45,030 nucleotides of DNA from positions 1 through 45,030 of the forward strand of contig JBFFXF010000020.1 in the NCBI GenBank assembly GCA_041569895.1. The letters run 5' to 3'. The DNA is from JBFFXF01 sp041569895 (GTDB lineage: Bacteria; Planctomycetota; UBA8108; JACQVS01). Position 1 is the stretch's first letter, and each line of letters starts with the position of its first letter. Under the pieces are notes generated by a model. It did no database searches. It was not told the origin of the DNA and worked only from the letters and a program-made list of their open reading frames with translations. A program made the position numbers and the translations under genes. Shown piece by piece: positions 14,906 through 22,568 of this stretch.

Positions 14906-15889
14906 TCAGCCGAGAAGGTCGCTGACCGTCTCCCTCTCCTCGAGGAGCTCGTCGATGCTCGACTTGATTCCCGCGCGCGCGGCGTCGTCGAGCTCGAGGC
15001 CCTGGACGATCTCCCAGCCCTTGCCGGTGGAGCGCACGGGGAAGGACGCGATGAGGCCCTCGGGTATGTCGTAGCTGCCGTCGGACACCACCGCCGCCGA
15101 GGTCCATTGCCTCTTGGGAGCCGGCTCGAGGAACGAGCGCACGTGGTCCATGGCAGCGACGGCAGCGGAGGCCGCCGACGACTTGCCGCGCGCCTCGATG
15201 ATCTGCGCGCCGCGCTGGCGCACCGTCTTGAGGAACTCGCCCGCGATCCACGCGTCGTCGCCGACGACCTCGCGCGCCGGCTTGCCGCCGACCGTCGCGT
15301 GGCTGACGTCGGCGTAGAGCGTCGAGCTGTGGTTTCCCCAGATGATGACGTTCCTGATCTCGCGCGCCGGCACGCCCGTCTTCTGCGAGAGCTGCGCGAT
15401 GGCGCGATTGTGGTCGAGCCGCGTCATCGCGAACCAGCGGTCCGACGGCACCTTCTGGGCGTTCGCCCGCGCGATGAGACAGTTGGTGTTGCACGGGTTG
15501 CCCACGACGAGCACGCGGAGGTCCGGCGCCGCCACCGACGCCAGCGCCTTTCCCTGACCGACGAAGATCGGGCCGTTGTCGCGGATCAGGTCCTTGCGCT
15601 CCTGGCCCTTGGTGCGTGGCTTCGAGCCGACGAGCAGCGCCCAGTTGACGTCGCGAAACGCCACCTCCGGCTTGTCGGTGGTGATGATGTCATCGACAAG
15701 GGGAAAGGCGCAGTCGTGCAGTTCCATCACCGTTCCCTCGAGCGCCGACATCACCGGCGTGATCTCGAGCAACTGCAGAATCACGCGTCGCCCCGGGCCG
15801 AACACCTGACCACTCGCGATCGGAAACAACAGGCTGTACGCGATCTGGCCGGCGGCACCGGTCACCGCGACACGAACAGGATCCGACAT
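14906..15889 (-). CDS. mdh: Malate dehydrogenase (NAD-dependent)
   Basis: This 327-residue enzyme interconverts malate and oxaloacetate in the TCA cycle. It has the NAD-binding GAAGQIAYSLL (residues 11-21), the substrate arginine R92 in SKPRTKG, NPCNTN (131-136), TRLDHNRA with the catalytic aspartate D159, and the catalytic histidine H187 in WGNHSST. The length and motifs place it in the cytosolic-like, 330-residue MDH group rather than the LDH-like group. A clear AAGGAG ribosome binding site precedes the ATG. It is first in a probable operon with the FGGY-like and lpxL-like genes. Repeat block F lies directly upstream. Confidence 0.95.
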   Translation of the reverse strand: MSDPVRVAVTGAAGQIAYSLLFPIASGQVFGPGRRVILQLLEITPVMSALEGTVMELHDCAFPLVDDIITTDKPEVAFRDVNWALLVGSKPRTKGQERKDLIRDNGPIFVGQGKALASVAAPDLRVLVVGNPCNTNCLIARANAQKVPSDRWFAMTRLDHNRAIAQLSQKTGVPAREIRNVIIWGNHSSTLYADVSHATVGGKPAREVVGDDAWIAGEFLKTVRQRGAQIIEARGKSSAASAAVAAMDHVRSFLEPAPKRQWTSAAVVSDGSYDIPEGLIASFPVRSTGKGWEIVQGLELDDAARAGIKSSIDELLEERETVSDLLG

Positions 15890-16374
15890 CGGACGCTCCT
15901 TCTTTCAGTCTCTCTGCTTCTGCCACGACCCCGCCACGCCGCGAGACGGCATATGCGGCGCCGAGGATAGCGTGCGGAGGAGACACGGTCAACGGGTGGT
16001 TACCCTCCCGTTTCCGTTTCCGTTTCCGTTCCCGGCCCCGGCCCCGTGCCCGTGCCCGTGCCCGTGCCCGAAAGCCCCCGGGGTCGGCTCGGTGTTCGAC
16101 GTCGGGGTCGGGCGATCGAAGACCGAGACCGAGACGGAGGACAGAGACAGAGGACCGAGGGCAGAGGGCCGATTCGGATGACCGACTCCGATTCCGATAC
16201 CGATTCCGACTCCGACCGATTCCGACTCGGATGCCGATGCCGATGCCGATGACCGAGTCCGAGCCTTTCTGCATCAATCTGCGTGATCTGCGTTCCTCTT
16301 CTCGCCGGCGCTCGGGAACGGGGACGGGACCGGGTACGGGTACGGGGACGGGAACGGGCACGGGACCGGGAACG
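15890..16374. repeat. Composite intergenic repeat block F
   Basis: No gene seen. About 110 ordinary bases precede mdh, then plus-strand modules follow: CCGTTT/CCCGTG run (16005-16074), GAGACCGAG-type repeats (about 16113-16168), CCGATN hexamers (about 16170-16262, CCGATGACCG at 16246-16255), AATCTGCGTGATCTGCG (16275-16292), TTCCTCTTCTCG, and a GGGNAC hexamer tract (16313-16371) that stops a few bases from the J-domain stop codon. The GGGNAC tract and the complementary strand of the CCCGTG run both have G-quadruplex potential. Confidence 0.9.
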
Positions 16375-17127
16375 CTACTTTTTACGCCGGGCCTCATCGA
16401 CCAGCGAGCGGTACGCGCGCTGGAGCTCGACGAACTTGACGTGCGCCACCTCCCGGAACTCCTCGCCGAGGTGGTGGACCTTGTCCGGGTGGTACTGGAC
16501 GGCGAGCCGGTGGAATCGCTGGGTGATCACGTCGACGGTGGCGTCGGGCGGCACGCCGAGGATCTCGTGCGGGGTGACGATTCTCGGCGTCGTCGGTTGC
16601 GGCGTGCGTGGGGGGCGCTCGGTGCGGTCCTGGCGACCGCCGGCCCGCTCGCGGGTCCCCGTGTCGCCATCGCTCCCTGCGCCGGCGGTCGTCTCCCCGG
16701 TTGCGGCAGTCTGCGTGACACGGCCCCAGGGCCAGAGCTTTCGCAGCAGACTGACTCCGGAGTATCGCGCGTCGCCGTCGCGCTCGAAGAAGTACTTGCG
16801 GCGCTCCTCGTTGTCGCGCAGCCAGGAGATCGCGCGCAGGATGAGCTTCGACTGCGTGTCCCCCGAGTCGGACGGCGCGAAGAGATAGTCGAGGAGACCG
16901 ACGCGCACGTTCGGAGAGCAGAACCAGCGTCCCCGGGGTGTCTCCTCGACCATGCCCTCGGCGAGACAGCCCGGGCAGATCGAGAGATAGTAGGGACCGC
17001 CGTCGCGCGGTGATCTCGAGATGATAATGGCATCGTCGAGGATCGCCGCCAGTGGCTGTCGGGCGCCGCAGGACCAGCACGCGACCGGCGGGTGGTCCTC
17101 GGGTGGGGTTTTCGGAGTCGGCTCCAC
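16375..17127 (-). CDS. Zinc-ribbon J-domain protein
   Basis: This roughly 250-residue protein ends in a J domain (ILGVPPDATVDVITQRFHRLAVQYHPDKVHHLGEE), with the HPD tripeptide that stimulates DnaK ATPase. The N-terminal part has two CxxC pairs, CWSC (17-20) and CPGC (51-54), that could bind zinc. A linker rich in Thr, Gly and Arg separates the two. It is thus a reverse-architecture J protein (J domain at the C-terminus), not DnaJ or CbpA. The start is uncertain: a GTG at 17127 is used here, while an in-frame TTG at 17223 would overlap the divergent sulfatase start. No ribosome binding site supports either. The partner substrate is unknown. Confidence 0.78.
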   Translation of the reverse strand: MEPTPKTPPEDHPPVACWSCGARQPLAAILDDAIIISRSPRDGGPYYLSICPGCLAEGMVEETPRGRWFCSPNVRVGLLDYLFAPSDSGDTQSKLILRAISWLRDNEERRKYFFERDGDARYSGVSLLRKLWPWGRVTQTAATGETTAGAGSDGDTGTRERAGGRQDRTERPPRTPQPTTPRIVTPHEILGVPPDATVDVITQRFHRLAVQYHPDKVHHLGEEFREVAHVKFVELQRAYRSLVDEARRKK

Positions 17128-17222
17128 TTTCAGGAGGAATCGGTTACACTCGTCGTCATCATAAGACCAGCCCGACGGACCGATCCACGAGAAACACCCA
17201 CGCCGAGATCCACGGAGAGACA

Positions 17223-18602
17223 ATGAGAACGTCCACCGTCGTCGTCATCTCCCTCGTCCTCGCGATCGCCGGAACGACGCGAGGCGGCGCCGCGGAGAAG
17301 CCGAACATCATCTTCGTCCTCGCCGACGACCTCGGCTACGGGGACCTCGGCTGCTACGGCCAGAAGAAGATCCAGACGCCGAACATCGACCGCCTGGCCG
17401 CGGAGGGCGTGCGCTTCACCGACTTCTACGCGGGGTCGACGGTCTGCGCGCCGTCACGCTGCGTGCTGATGACGGGACTGCACCTCGGTCACTGCTACAT
17501 TCGCGGCAACGGCAAGCACAACCTCCGTCCGGAGGACGTCACGGTCGCCGAGGTCCTCGAGGGCGCCGGGTATACCTGCGGTCTGGTCGGCAAGTGGGGA
17601 CTGGGTCACGAGGGGTCGACCGGGCTGCCGACACGGCAGGGCTTCGACTTCTTCTACGGCTACCTCGATCAGCACCACGCCCACAATTACTATCCCAGCT
17701 TCCTGATCCGCAACGAGGAGCGGGTGCCGCTCGAGAACGTCGTCCCTGGCGAGGGCCGCCACGGCCAGGGCGTGGCGACGAAAAAGGCGCAGTACAGCCA
17801 CGACCTCATCGCGCAGGAGGCGCTGGACTTCATCGACCGGAATCACGAGCGGCCGTTCTTTCTCTACTACGCCGTGACCATCCCGCACGCGAACAACGAG
17901 GCGGGCAAGAAGGGGATGGAGATCCCTGATCACGGAATCTACGCGGAGCAGGACTGGCCGGAGGCGCAGAAGGGCACGGCGGCGATGATCACGCGACTCG
18001 ATCGCGACATCGGACGGATGCTCGACCGGTTGAAGCGCCACGGGATCGACGAGCGCACGATCGTCTTCTTCAGCTCGGACAACGGCCCGCACCGCGAGGG
18101 CGGCAACGATCCGGACTTCTTCGACTCCAACGGGCCCTTGCGAGGGATCAAGCGCGATCTTTACGACGGCGGAATCCGCGTGCCGATGATCGTTCGCTGG
18201 CCGGGGCAGGCGCCGGCCGGCACGACCTCGTCGCACGTCGGCTACTTCGGCGACTTCCTGGCGACCGCCGCCGAGATCGCGGGCGTCGACGCGCCGCCGG
18301 CGCTGGACAGCATCAGCTTCCTGCCGGCGATCCGCGGGCGGCACGACGAGCAGCGCGCGCACCGATATCTCTACTGGGAGTTCTTCGAGCGCGGTTCGGC
18401 GCAGGCGGTGCGGGTCGGCGACTGGAAGGCCGTGCGGCGCCCCTTCGGGCACGGGGCGATCGAACTCTACAACATCCGGAAAGACATCGGCGAGCAGCAC
18501 GACCTCGCCGGCACGCACCCGGTCGTGCTGTCGAAGATTCGCGCCAGCATGCGCGAGGCGCACGTGCCGTCGCCACTCTGGAAGCCGCGTCCGAGGAAGT
18601 GA
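17223..18602 (+). CDS. Secreted formylglycine-dependent sulfatase
   Basis: This 459-residue sulfatase of the alkaline phosphatase superfamily has a cleavable signal peptide (MRTSTVVVISLVLAIAGTTRGGAA). The modification motif is CAPSR at 75-79, so C75 would be converted to formylglycine. D35 and D36 in FVLADDLGYGDLGCYG and later FFSSDNGPHREGG supply the calcium ligands. KHNLRPEDVTVAEVLEGAGYTCGLVGKWGLG is a typical arylsulfatase A-like block. GGAGAG precedes the ATG. Such enzymes release sulfate from sulfated polysaccharides or esters, and expanded sets are common in Planctomycetota. No maturase gene is nearby, and the substrate cannot be predicted. It is divergent from the J-domain gene. Confidence 0.93.
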   Translation: MRTSTVVVISLVLAIAGTTRGGAAEKPNIIFVLADDLGYGDLGCYGQKKIQTPNIDRLAAEGVRFTDFYAGSTVCAPSRCVLMTGLHLGHCYIRGNGKHNLRPEDVTVAEVLEGAGYTCGLVGKWGLGHEGSTGLPTRQGFDFFYGYLDQHHAHNYYPSFLIRNEERVPLENVVPGEGRHGQGVATKKAQYSHDLIAQEALDFIDRNHERPFFLYYAVTIPHANNEAGKKGMEIPDHGIYAEQDWPEAQKGTAAMITRLDRDIGRMLDRLKRHGIDERTIVFFSSDNGPHREGGNDPDFFDSNGPLRGIKRDLYDGGIRVPMIVRWPGQAPAGTTSSHVGYFGDFLATAAEIAGVDAPPALDSISFLPAIRGRHDEQRAHRYLYWEFFERGSAQAVRVGDWKAVRRPFGHGAIELYNIRKDIGEQHDLAGTHPVVLSKIRASMREAHVPSPLWKPRPRK

Positions 18603-18670
18603 GCCGGCGCGAGATCGAGAAATTTTCGCCGGATTTTGGCGAATCGCGCGCCACGCGGCTATACATCCAG

Positions 18671-18700
18671 TTGACCCTGCAGTCGAACCTGCCGATATCT
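18671..18700 (+). promoter_or_regulatory. Possible promoter of the clpX-like gene
   Basis: TTGACC (18671-18676) is followed after 17 bases by GATATC (18694-18699) in the 138-base gap before the ClpX-like gene. The -35 is good and the -10 is weak. The start codon follows about 40 bases later. Confidence 0.35.
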
Positions 18701-18740
18701 GGATGACGACTGTTCCCGTGACACCGCAGCGAGGCGCCCG

Positions 18741-20339
18741 ATGAGCGACAAGGACGACGAGAAGCGCGATCCCGAAGAGCTCCAGAAAGAGCTCCAGGAA
18801 TTCCTCAGGAACCGGCTCGGCGCGAGCGGTGTCTCGGTGTTCATGCCGATGGGCGGCGAGACTCGCCCCCAGTCGCCCCCGCAGGAGTCGGACGAGGAGA
18901 AGGAGGAGCGCACTCGAAAGCGCGCCGAGGCCCTGCGCTTCGAGCTCAGGCCCGCCGAGGTGAAGGCGCACCTCGACCGCTTCGTCATTGGTCAGGAAGA
19001 GGCGAAGAAGATCCTCTCGGTGGCCGTCTGCGACCACTACAACCACGTCAGGCGGGTGCATACCGCGCGCGATCGCGCCCGCGCCGGCAGGGCCGTCGAG
19101 CAGACGGACTACGTCAAGCAGAACATCATCCTGCTCGGACCGACCGGCGTCGGAAAGACCTATCTGCTCCGCACGGTGGCCCAGCTTCTCGGGGTCCCGT
19201 TCGTCAAGGCCGATATCACCAAGTTCTCCGAGACCGGCTACGTCGGCGGCGACGTCGACGACCTCGTGCGGGAGCTGGTCCGCATGGCCGACGGGGACAT
19301 CGAGCTCGCCGAATACGGGATCGTCTTTCTCGACGAGATCGACAAGATCGCCAGCTCCGCCAACATCATGGGCCGTGATGTCAGCGGGCGGGGAGTCCAG
19401 ACCGGGCTCCTCAAGCTCCTCGAGGAGACCGAGGTCTCCGCGCGCAGCCCGGGCGACCTCACGGCTCAGATCCAGGACATCTTCGGCGGCGTCGGCGGCG
19501 GTGGCGGAAAGCGCGGCAAGCAGACGATCAACACGCGTCACGTACTCTTTGTCGTGAGCGGTGCGTTCTCCGGGCTCGAGGAGCTGATCGAGAAGCGGCT
19601 GAGCCAGCAGAGCGTCGGGTTCAAGGTCACCGACGAGTCGGCCGGGCCCGACAGCGAGAGGAATCTGCTCTCGGAAGTGACCACCAAGGACTTCATCGAC
19701 TACGGCTTCGAGCCGGAGTTCATCGGACGCCTGCCGATCCGCGTGGCGCTCGACCCCCTCGACGAGGACGACCTCTTCAACATCCTCGAGAAGTCCGAGG
19801 GCTCGATCCTCAGGCAGTACGGCGAGAGCTTTCTCGGCTACGGCATCGAGGCGGGCTTCGCCGACGACGCGCTCCGCGCCGTCGCGGCCCGGGCGATGCA
19901 GGAGGGCACCGGCGCCCGTGGGCTGATGACGGTGCTCGACAGGGCTCTGCGCGATTTCAAGTTCCACCTCCCCGGCTCACCGGTGAAGCGCTTCCTGGTC
20001 ACGCGCGACGTCGTCGAGCGTCCCACGGAGGTCCTGGATGGCGTGGTCGCGGACCCGAGGGCGGCGGCTGCCGCGTTCGCCCGCTTCGAGGTGCGGCAGT
20101 TCGAGAAGGACTTCGAGAGCCGATACGGCGTCGGGCTCGATTTCGACGACTCCGCGATCGACATGGCCATCGCGGTGTCGTCGGAGCTCGGCCTCGGCCT
20201 CGCGGAGTACCTCGAGAAGACCTTCGAGAAGCACACGGACTTCCTGGTGAAGATCCGCGAAAAAAGCGGCCGCAAGCGACTCCCGGTCACCCCCCAGATC
20301 CTCAACCGCCCGGGCGACGCGCTGGACCTGTGGCTGTGA
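18741..20339 (+). CDS. ClpX-like AAA+ unfoldase lacking the zinc-binding domain
   Basis: This 532-residue ATPase has the ClpX core: VIGQEEAKKILSVAVCDHYNH (83-103), Walker A GPTGVGKT (133-140), pore loop GYVG (166-169), Walker B VFLDEID (195-201), SVGF at 291-294 where the ClpP-binding IGF loop sits, FIGRLPIRVAL and TGARGL (sensor 2). Retention of an IGF-like tripeptide suggests it can still dock to ClpP. Two features differ from standard ClpX. The N-terminal four-cysteine zinc-binding domain is replaced by a charged helical segment (1-65), and about 100 extra residues follow the usual C-terminus. No clpP is adjacent. It is probably a second, specialised ClpX with different substrate or adaptor recognition. 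Confidence 0.88.
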   Translation: MSDKDDEKRDPEELQKELQEFLRNRLGASGVSVFMPMGGETRPQSPPQESDEEKEERTRKRAEALRFELRPAEVKAHLDRFVIGQEEAKKILSVAVCDHYNHVRRVHTARDRARAGRAVEQTDYVKQNIILLGPTGVGKTYLLRTVAQLLGVPFVKADITKFSETGYVGGDVDDLVRELVRMADGDIELAEYGIVFLDEIDKIASSANIMGRDVSGRGVQTGLLKLLEETEVSARSPGDLTAQIQDIFGGVGGGGGKRGKQTINTRHVLFVVSGAFSGLEELIEKRLSQQSVGFKVTDESAGPDSERNLLSEVTTKDFIDYGFEPEFIGRLPIRVALDPLDEDDLFNILEKSEGSILRQYGESFLGYGIEAGFADDALRAVAARAMQEGTGARGLMTVLDRALRDFKFHLPGSPVKRFLVTRDVVERPTEVLDGVVADPRAAAAAFARFEVRQFEKDFESRYGVGLDFDDSAIDMAIAVSSELGLGLAEYLEKTFEKHTDFLVKIREKSGRKRLPVTPQILNRPGDALDLWL

Positions 20340-20400
20340 CCCCGGCGGCGGACTCGGTCCCGTCTCCGAAGCTGCGCGACTTCGCTGGCGAAACTCTGCG

Positions 20401-20540
20401 ACGGACCTAGAAGGAAAGCACGAAGACGAGGAAGGAAGGAAGGTCTGTTCGACGGCTTGAGCGACGCTGACGAGGCTCGGCCCCATCACTCCTTCCGTTT
20501 CCTGCTTTCCCTGAGTTTCCTGCCTTCCTCATGAGTCGTC
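20401..20540 (-). repeat. Dispersed GGAAGG-flanked element, copy 1
   Basis: A stretch of about 140 bases has GA-rich left and TC-rich right arms (AGGAAGGAAGG and TTCCTGCCTTCCTC on the plus strand) around a core. Its reverse complement matches 38868-39010 arm for arm: GACGACTCATGAGGAAGG against GACGACCTATGAGGAAGG, and the core AAGCCGTCGAACAGACCTTCC against GAGCCGTCGAGCGGTCCTTCC. The gap between the clpX-like gene and the next gene (20340-20570) contains nothing else recognised. Confidence 0.75.
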
Positions 20541-20570
20541 GGACAGCAAGATGTGGAAGCAGCCGGCGCC

Positions 20571-22460
20571 TCAGCACGGTGTCGATTCCGCGCAGTCCTC
20601 CACCGGGGCCGAGTCGCAGGCCGGGAATGGCTCTGCCGGGCTCGGGCCTCCGAGGAACAGGAAGTTGAGCAGGAAGACGCCGTCGGAGAGATCGATGGCG
20701 CGGTCGTTGTTGCACCGCATCGACTCGGCGCATCGCGCTTCCGGGCCGCCGAGGAACAGGAAGTTGAAGATGAACGCGGCGTCGGAGAGGTCGGTCGCCC
20801 CGCTGCCGTTCGCGTCACAGCGACGGAAGGTGTTGCTGTCGCCGGCCTCGACGATGACGCCGAAGGTCGCGGTGGTGACGTTGTTCTCCGGCGCGCCGTC
20901 GTCGAGGGTGACCGTGAGCTCGTACTCGCCGGGCACCGTGAAGGTGATATTCGTGTCATCGTCGGTCGGATCGGCGATGACCGCGTCTCCCGGCCCCGAG
21001 ACCTGCTCCCAGAGCACGGAGAGCTCCTGCAGGCAGCCGTCGGGTCCCGTGGTGCCGTCGACCTCGAACTCGACCGTGACCTCGCCGCCGACGAGCTGGA
21101 GCGACGCCAGCGGGTCGGGCAGCCCGAGCAACTCGACGCCGTCGACCCACAGGGCGAAGATCTCCGGGGGCGAGTTCTCGAGCTGGAATCCCTCGATGGC
21201 GTTGATCACCACCTCCTCGGTGTCGACGTTGTTCTCGGGCTGTCCGTCGTCGACCGTCAGGCGGATGGTGTAGAGGTCGGGGATCAGGAACGAGACCTCG
21301 GTGTCCATGAACGTGGCGGTCTCGGCCGGAATCACGGCGCCGCCCTCCGAGCCCTCGACCACTTCCCACAGGTAACTGAGTCCCTGGGCGCCGTTCTCGC
21401 CGTCGGTCGAGTTCGAGCCGCGCAGGATCGCCCTGCCCTCGCCGCACTCGACGAACACGCCCTCCTCGAGCGGATCGAGCGTCCTGGCGTCGGTGGGGCA
21501 GATGTCCGCGGTGGGGGGGTTGTTCGCGCCGGGAGGCGAGATCGGCAGGAATTGATCGAAGAGCCGACACGGCTCCTCGCGCGCGATCACCTGACAGAGG
21601 TCCTCGTCGAGCGCGACCACCTCCGCGAAGGTCGGATCGTCGTCGGGGAAGCGCCGGATGACGGTCTCGACGGAGATCCCGTTGCCCGACATCGGCAGCG
21701 TGTACACTCTCTCGGCGTCCGTCCCCTCGGTGAAGAACGAGATCGCGAAGCGCACGTTGAATCCGGGGCTTGCCGCGTCGCCGATCTCGATCGAAGCGTT
21801 CTCGCCCACGTAGCGGTATTCGAGCACGAAGCCGCGACCGGGCCCGTTCGGCGTGATGCGTCCGCGGTAGAGGACACCGTCGGAGTGGCGCGCGTCGGTC
21901 GGGTCGTATCCCAGGATGATTCTGGAGATCGGCGAGAGCTCGACGACGACGACCTCGAAATCAGTGCCGTTCTCGTCCTGGCCGGATATGCGGATCTCTC
22001 CGCGGACGGTGAAGAAGGTGCCCGGCGGCACGCCGATCGCCTCCGGGACGAGCTCGTTCGTCAGTGTGCCGCCGATGACCTCGCCGACCTCGAGCGGCTC
22101 GAGGTCGAGCGTCCCGCCATCGATCTCGGCGCGGAAGTTGCCGATGCCGTCCTGGTCGGTGACCCAGATCGTGCCGATCTCGAGGCCGGACGTCGCGCCC
22201 TGGACCGGCTGCGTCAGCACCATGCGCGTGCAGCTGCACCAGGGCTGATTCTCCGGCAGGAAGCACTCGTCCGGAACGAGCAGGATGTTCGAGTTGCAGC
22301 TGTTGAAGAGGACGCAGCTGTTCTCCTGCGACCACTCGAAGGCGAACAGCGGCGCGCTCAGCAGTGCGGCGAGCACCGTGATCGCGGGGATCAGACGAGG
22401 GTTCTTCCGGGCGCCGCTGAAGCCCATCGGCCCGGCGGCGGACGCGGTCTCGGTTCGCAT
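20571..22460 (-). CDS. Secreted PKD-like protein with C-terminal dockerin-like doublet
   Basis: This 629-residue protein has an N-terminal signal (PRLIPAITVLAALLSAPLFA), with the start taken at the ATG at 22460 after GGAGTGGAG. The N-terminal half is Cys- and acid-rich with no fold I recognise. The middle has two PKD/Ig-like repeats, seen as TVDDGQPENNVDTEEVVI and TVTLDDGAPENNVTTATFG, each preceded by a Trp-containing strand. The C-terminus carries two dockerin-like units, DLSDAAFIFNFLFLGGP and DLSDGVFLLNFLFLGGP, linked by a Cys/Asn-rich loop. These units occur in three proteins of this window and probably serve calcium binding, sorting or assembly at the cell surface. It shares strand and general design with the gene immediately upstream. 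Confidence 0.8.
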   Translation of the reverse strand: MRTETASAAGPMGFSGARKNPRLIPAITVLAALLSAPLFAFEWSQENSCVLFNSCNSNILLVPDECFLPENQPWCSCTRMVLTQPVQGATSGLEIGTIWVTDQDGIGNFRAEIDGGTLDLEPLEVGEVIGGTLTNELVPEAIGVPPGTFFTVRGEIRISGQDENGTDFEVVVVELSPISRIILGYDPTDARHSDGVLYRGRITPNGPGRGFVLEYRYVGENASIEIGDAASPGFNVRFAISFFTEGTDAERVYTLPMSGNGISVETVIRRFPDDDPTFAEVVALDEDLCQVIAREEPCRLFDQFLPISPPGANNPPTADICPTDARTLDPLEEGVFVECGEGRAILRGSNSTDGENGAQGLSYLWEVVEGSEGGAVIPAETATFMDTEVSFLIPDLYTIRLTVDDGQPENNVDTEEVVINAIEGFQLENSPPEIFALWVDGVELLGLPDPLASLQLVGGEVTVEFEVDGTTGPDGCLQELSVLWEQVSGPGDAVIADPTDDDTNITFTVPGEYELTVTLDDGAPENNVTTATFGVIVEAGDSNTFRRCDANGSGATDLSDAAFIFNFLFLGGPEARCAESMRCNNDRAIDLSDGVFLLNFLFLGGPSPAEPFPACDSAPVEDCAESTPC

Positions 22461-22518
22461 GGCTCCACTCCAGTGCAGCAAGAAGAAACAGGAGCCGCCG
22501 AGATCGCCGATCGAGGGC

Positions 22519-22543
22519 GGTGCGGCGCCCCGTGCGCCGCACC
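22519..22543. terminator. Strong hairpin between the two secreted-protein genes
   Basis: A perfect 9-base-pair stem (GGTGCGGCG / CGCCGCACC, 22519-22527 and 22535-22543) with a 7-base loop lies 3' of the 22569-24476 gene. On the minus strand no U-tract follows directly, so it may act as an mRNA-stabilising or pausing hairpin rather than a classic intrinsic terminator. Confidence 0.5.
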
Positions 22544-22568
22544 CGCCGGCAGCGGTGTCCGCCCGACC

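Noticed and set aside
17132..17137. AGGAGG on the plus strand upstream of the sulfatase
   Set aside because: No start codon follows at a usable distance. The sulfatase ATG is about 85 bases away and has its own GGAGAG.
20340..20400. Intrinsic terminator after the clpX-like gene
   Set aside because: Some inverted GC stretches exist but no clear stem with a U-tract.
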